Assembly (NCBI GenBank): GCA_003254905.1
Contig: QANU01011901.1
Location: 1,313,176-1,377,175 of the forward strand
Direction: 5' to 3'
Origin: Nissolia schottii
Lineage: Eukaryota; Streptophyta; Magnoliopsida; Fabales; Fabaceae
Length of the DNA stretch: 64,000 nucleotides
In this document: positions 63,480 to 64,000 of the stretch, piece after piece
Position numbering within the stretch: the first letter of the stretch is position 1
How the letters are laid out: each line of letters starts with the position of its first letter
Program-made: the position numbers and the translations under genes
The notes under the pieces: generated by a model
What the model was told of the DNA's origin: nothing
What the model saw: the letters and a program-made list of their open reading frames with translations, nothing else
The model's database searches: none

Positions 63480-64000
63480 TATATATTTAAGTTGCGTTTG
63501 GTTCATTGCCTACTAAGATAAAATAATACAAATAAAATTAAATAATAAAAAGACCCTTCATTTTATTGCAACGTAATATTGTGACAGAATGATAATTAGC
63601 ATATGCTCTATATTTGATCAATCCAAAATTATATATATTGATTATATCATTATACATGTAGCATTCATTTTTATTGCAACATTTTCTTTCTATAATTTTA
63701 ATAAAGTAAGGTTCAAACCCTCATTTGAAAAATGAACACACTTGATTTACAAATTGTTATCTTAAAAACAAAATATACAAGCCAAAAAGAGTGCAAGGCT
63801 ATAATCGTTTGAAGCTATAAAAGGTAAAATGCTAAGTATTAACTAAAATTATAAAAAAAAATATAAATTATTATATTGTAAGTACTTCATGTTTTATTAG
63901 AAAAGGAATATCAAAGTTTATGGCCTACACACACTTGAAAAAATAAAAGATAACTAGTAGGTTTATTATTCTAAAGAGGTCAAAATAGAAAAACAAATTG
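63480..64000. other. Intergenic, AT-rich
   Basis: Nothing recognised up to the window end. Confidence 0.5.

Overview
The window is nuclear DNA of a eudicot plant. AT-rich intergenic DNA, genes with GT..AG introns, (TA)n/(GA)n/(CT)n microsatellites and dispersed plant transposons all point that way. Several products (an SRC2-type C2 protein relic, a GT47 xyloglucan-type glycosyltransferase, an mTERF relic, a VAMP724-type R-SNARE) fit a legume, most likely a soybean relative. The species assignment is inference from memory of these families, not a computed match. There is one assembly gap (N run, 51110-51223).

Eight intact or window-truncated protein genes can be supported. They are: a GT47/exostosin glycosyltransferase cut by the left edge (2-1219, minus); VAMP724 with five coding exons (8142-10389, plus); an intronless FPF1-like gene (18004-18354, minus); NIP7, a 60S ribosome biogenesis factor (26832-27395, minus); a mitochondrial thiamine diphosphate carrier with seven coding exons (34119-36695, plus); a small three-exon gene perhaps related to complex I assembly factor NDUFAF4 (37744-38840, minus); a SANT-domain nuclear protein of 925 residues (41092-45042, minus); and WDR5a, a WD40 subunit of COMPASS-type complexes (52514-54470, minus). 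Four host-gene relics are also visible: SRC2-like C2 (28388-28951, minus), U-box/ARM PUB8-like (32815-33230, plus), mTERF (57479-58617, plus) and a FAR1-like N-terminus inside a transposon (about 54957-55605).

The rest is intergenic DNA, and much of its recognisable content is transposons whose ends can be placed from inverted repeats and target-site duplications. An hAT-like element (12708-16094) carries a nested non-autonomous LTR retroelement (13296-15860). A Mutator-like element with very long inverted arms and a perfect 9-bp duplication (50755-51931) contains the assembly gap. A second Mutator-like element (54706-56637) carries FAR1-like coding remnants and arrays of a short subterminal motif. 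An hAT-like GGGTC-rich element lies at 59208-60106. Two probable solo LTRs (60371-62177 and 62348-62601) follow, along with a MITE-like inverted repeat (16718-16932), a LINE RNase H tail (23477-23780), two copia-type fossils, three tRNA-derived SINE-like pieces and two copies of an unnamed hairpin repeat (5520-5800, 11645-11835).

The genes do not form a pathway; they are ordinary neighbouring plant genes separated by decayed repeats. I found no clearly new biological system. The most unusual structures are the hairpin-repeat families, the arrays of a short motif inside the FAR1-type MULE, and the nested hAT/LTR insertion.
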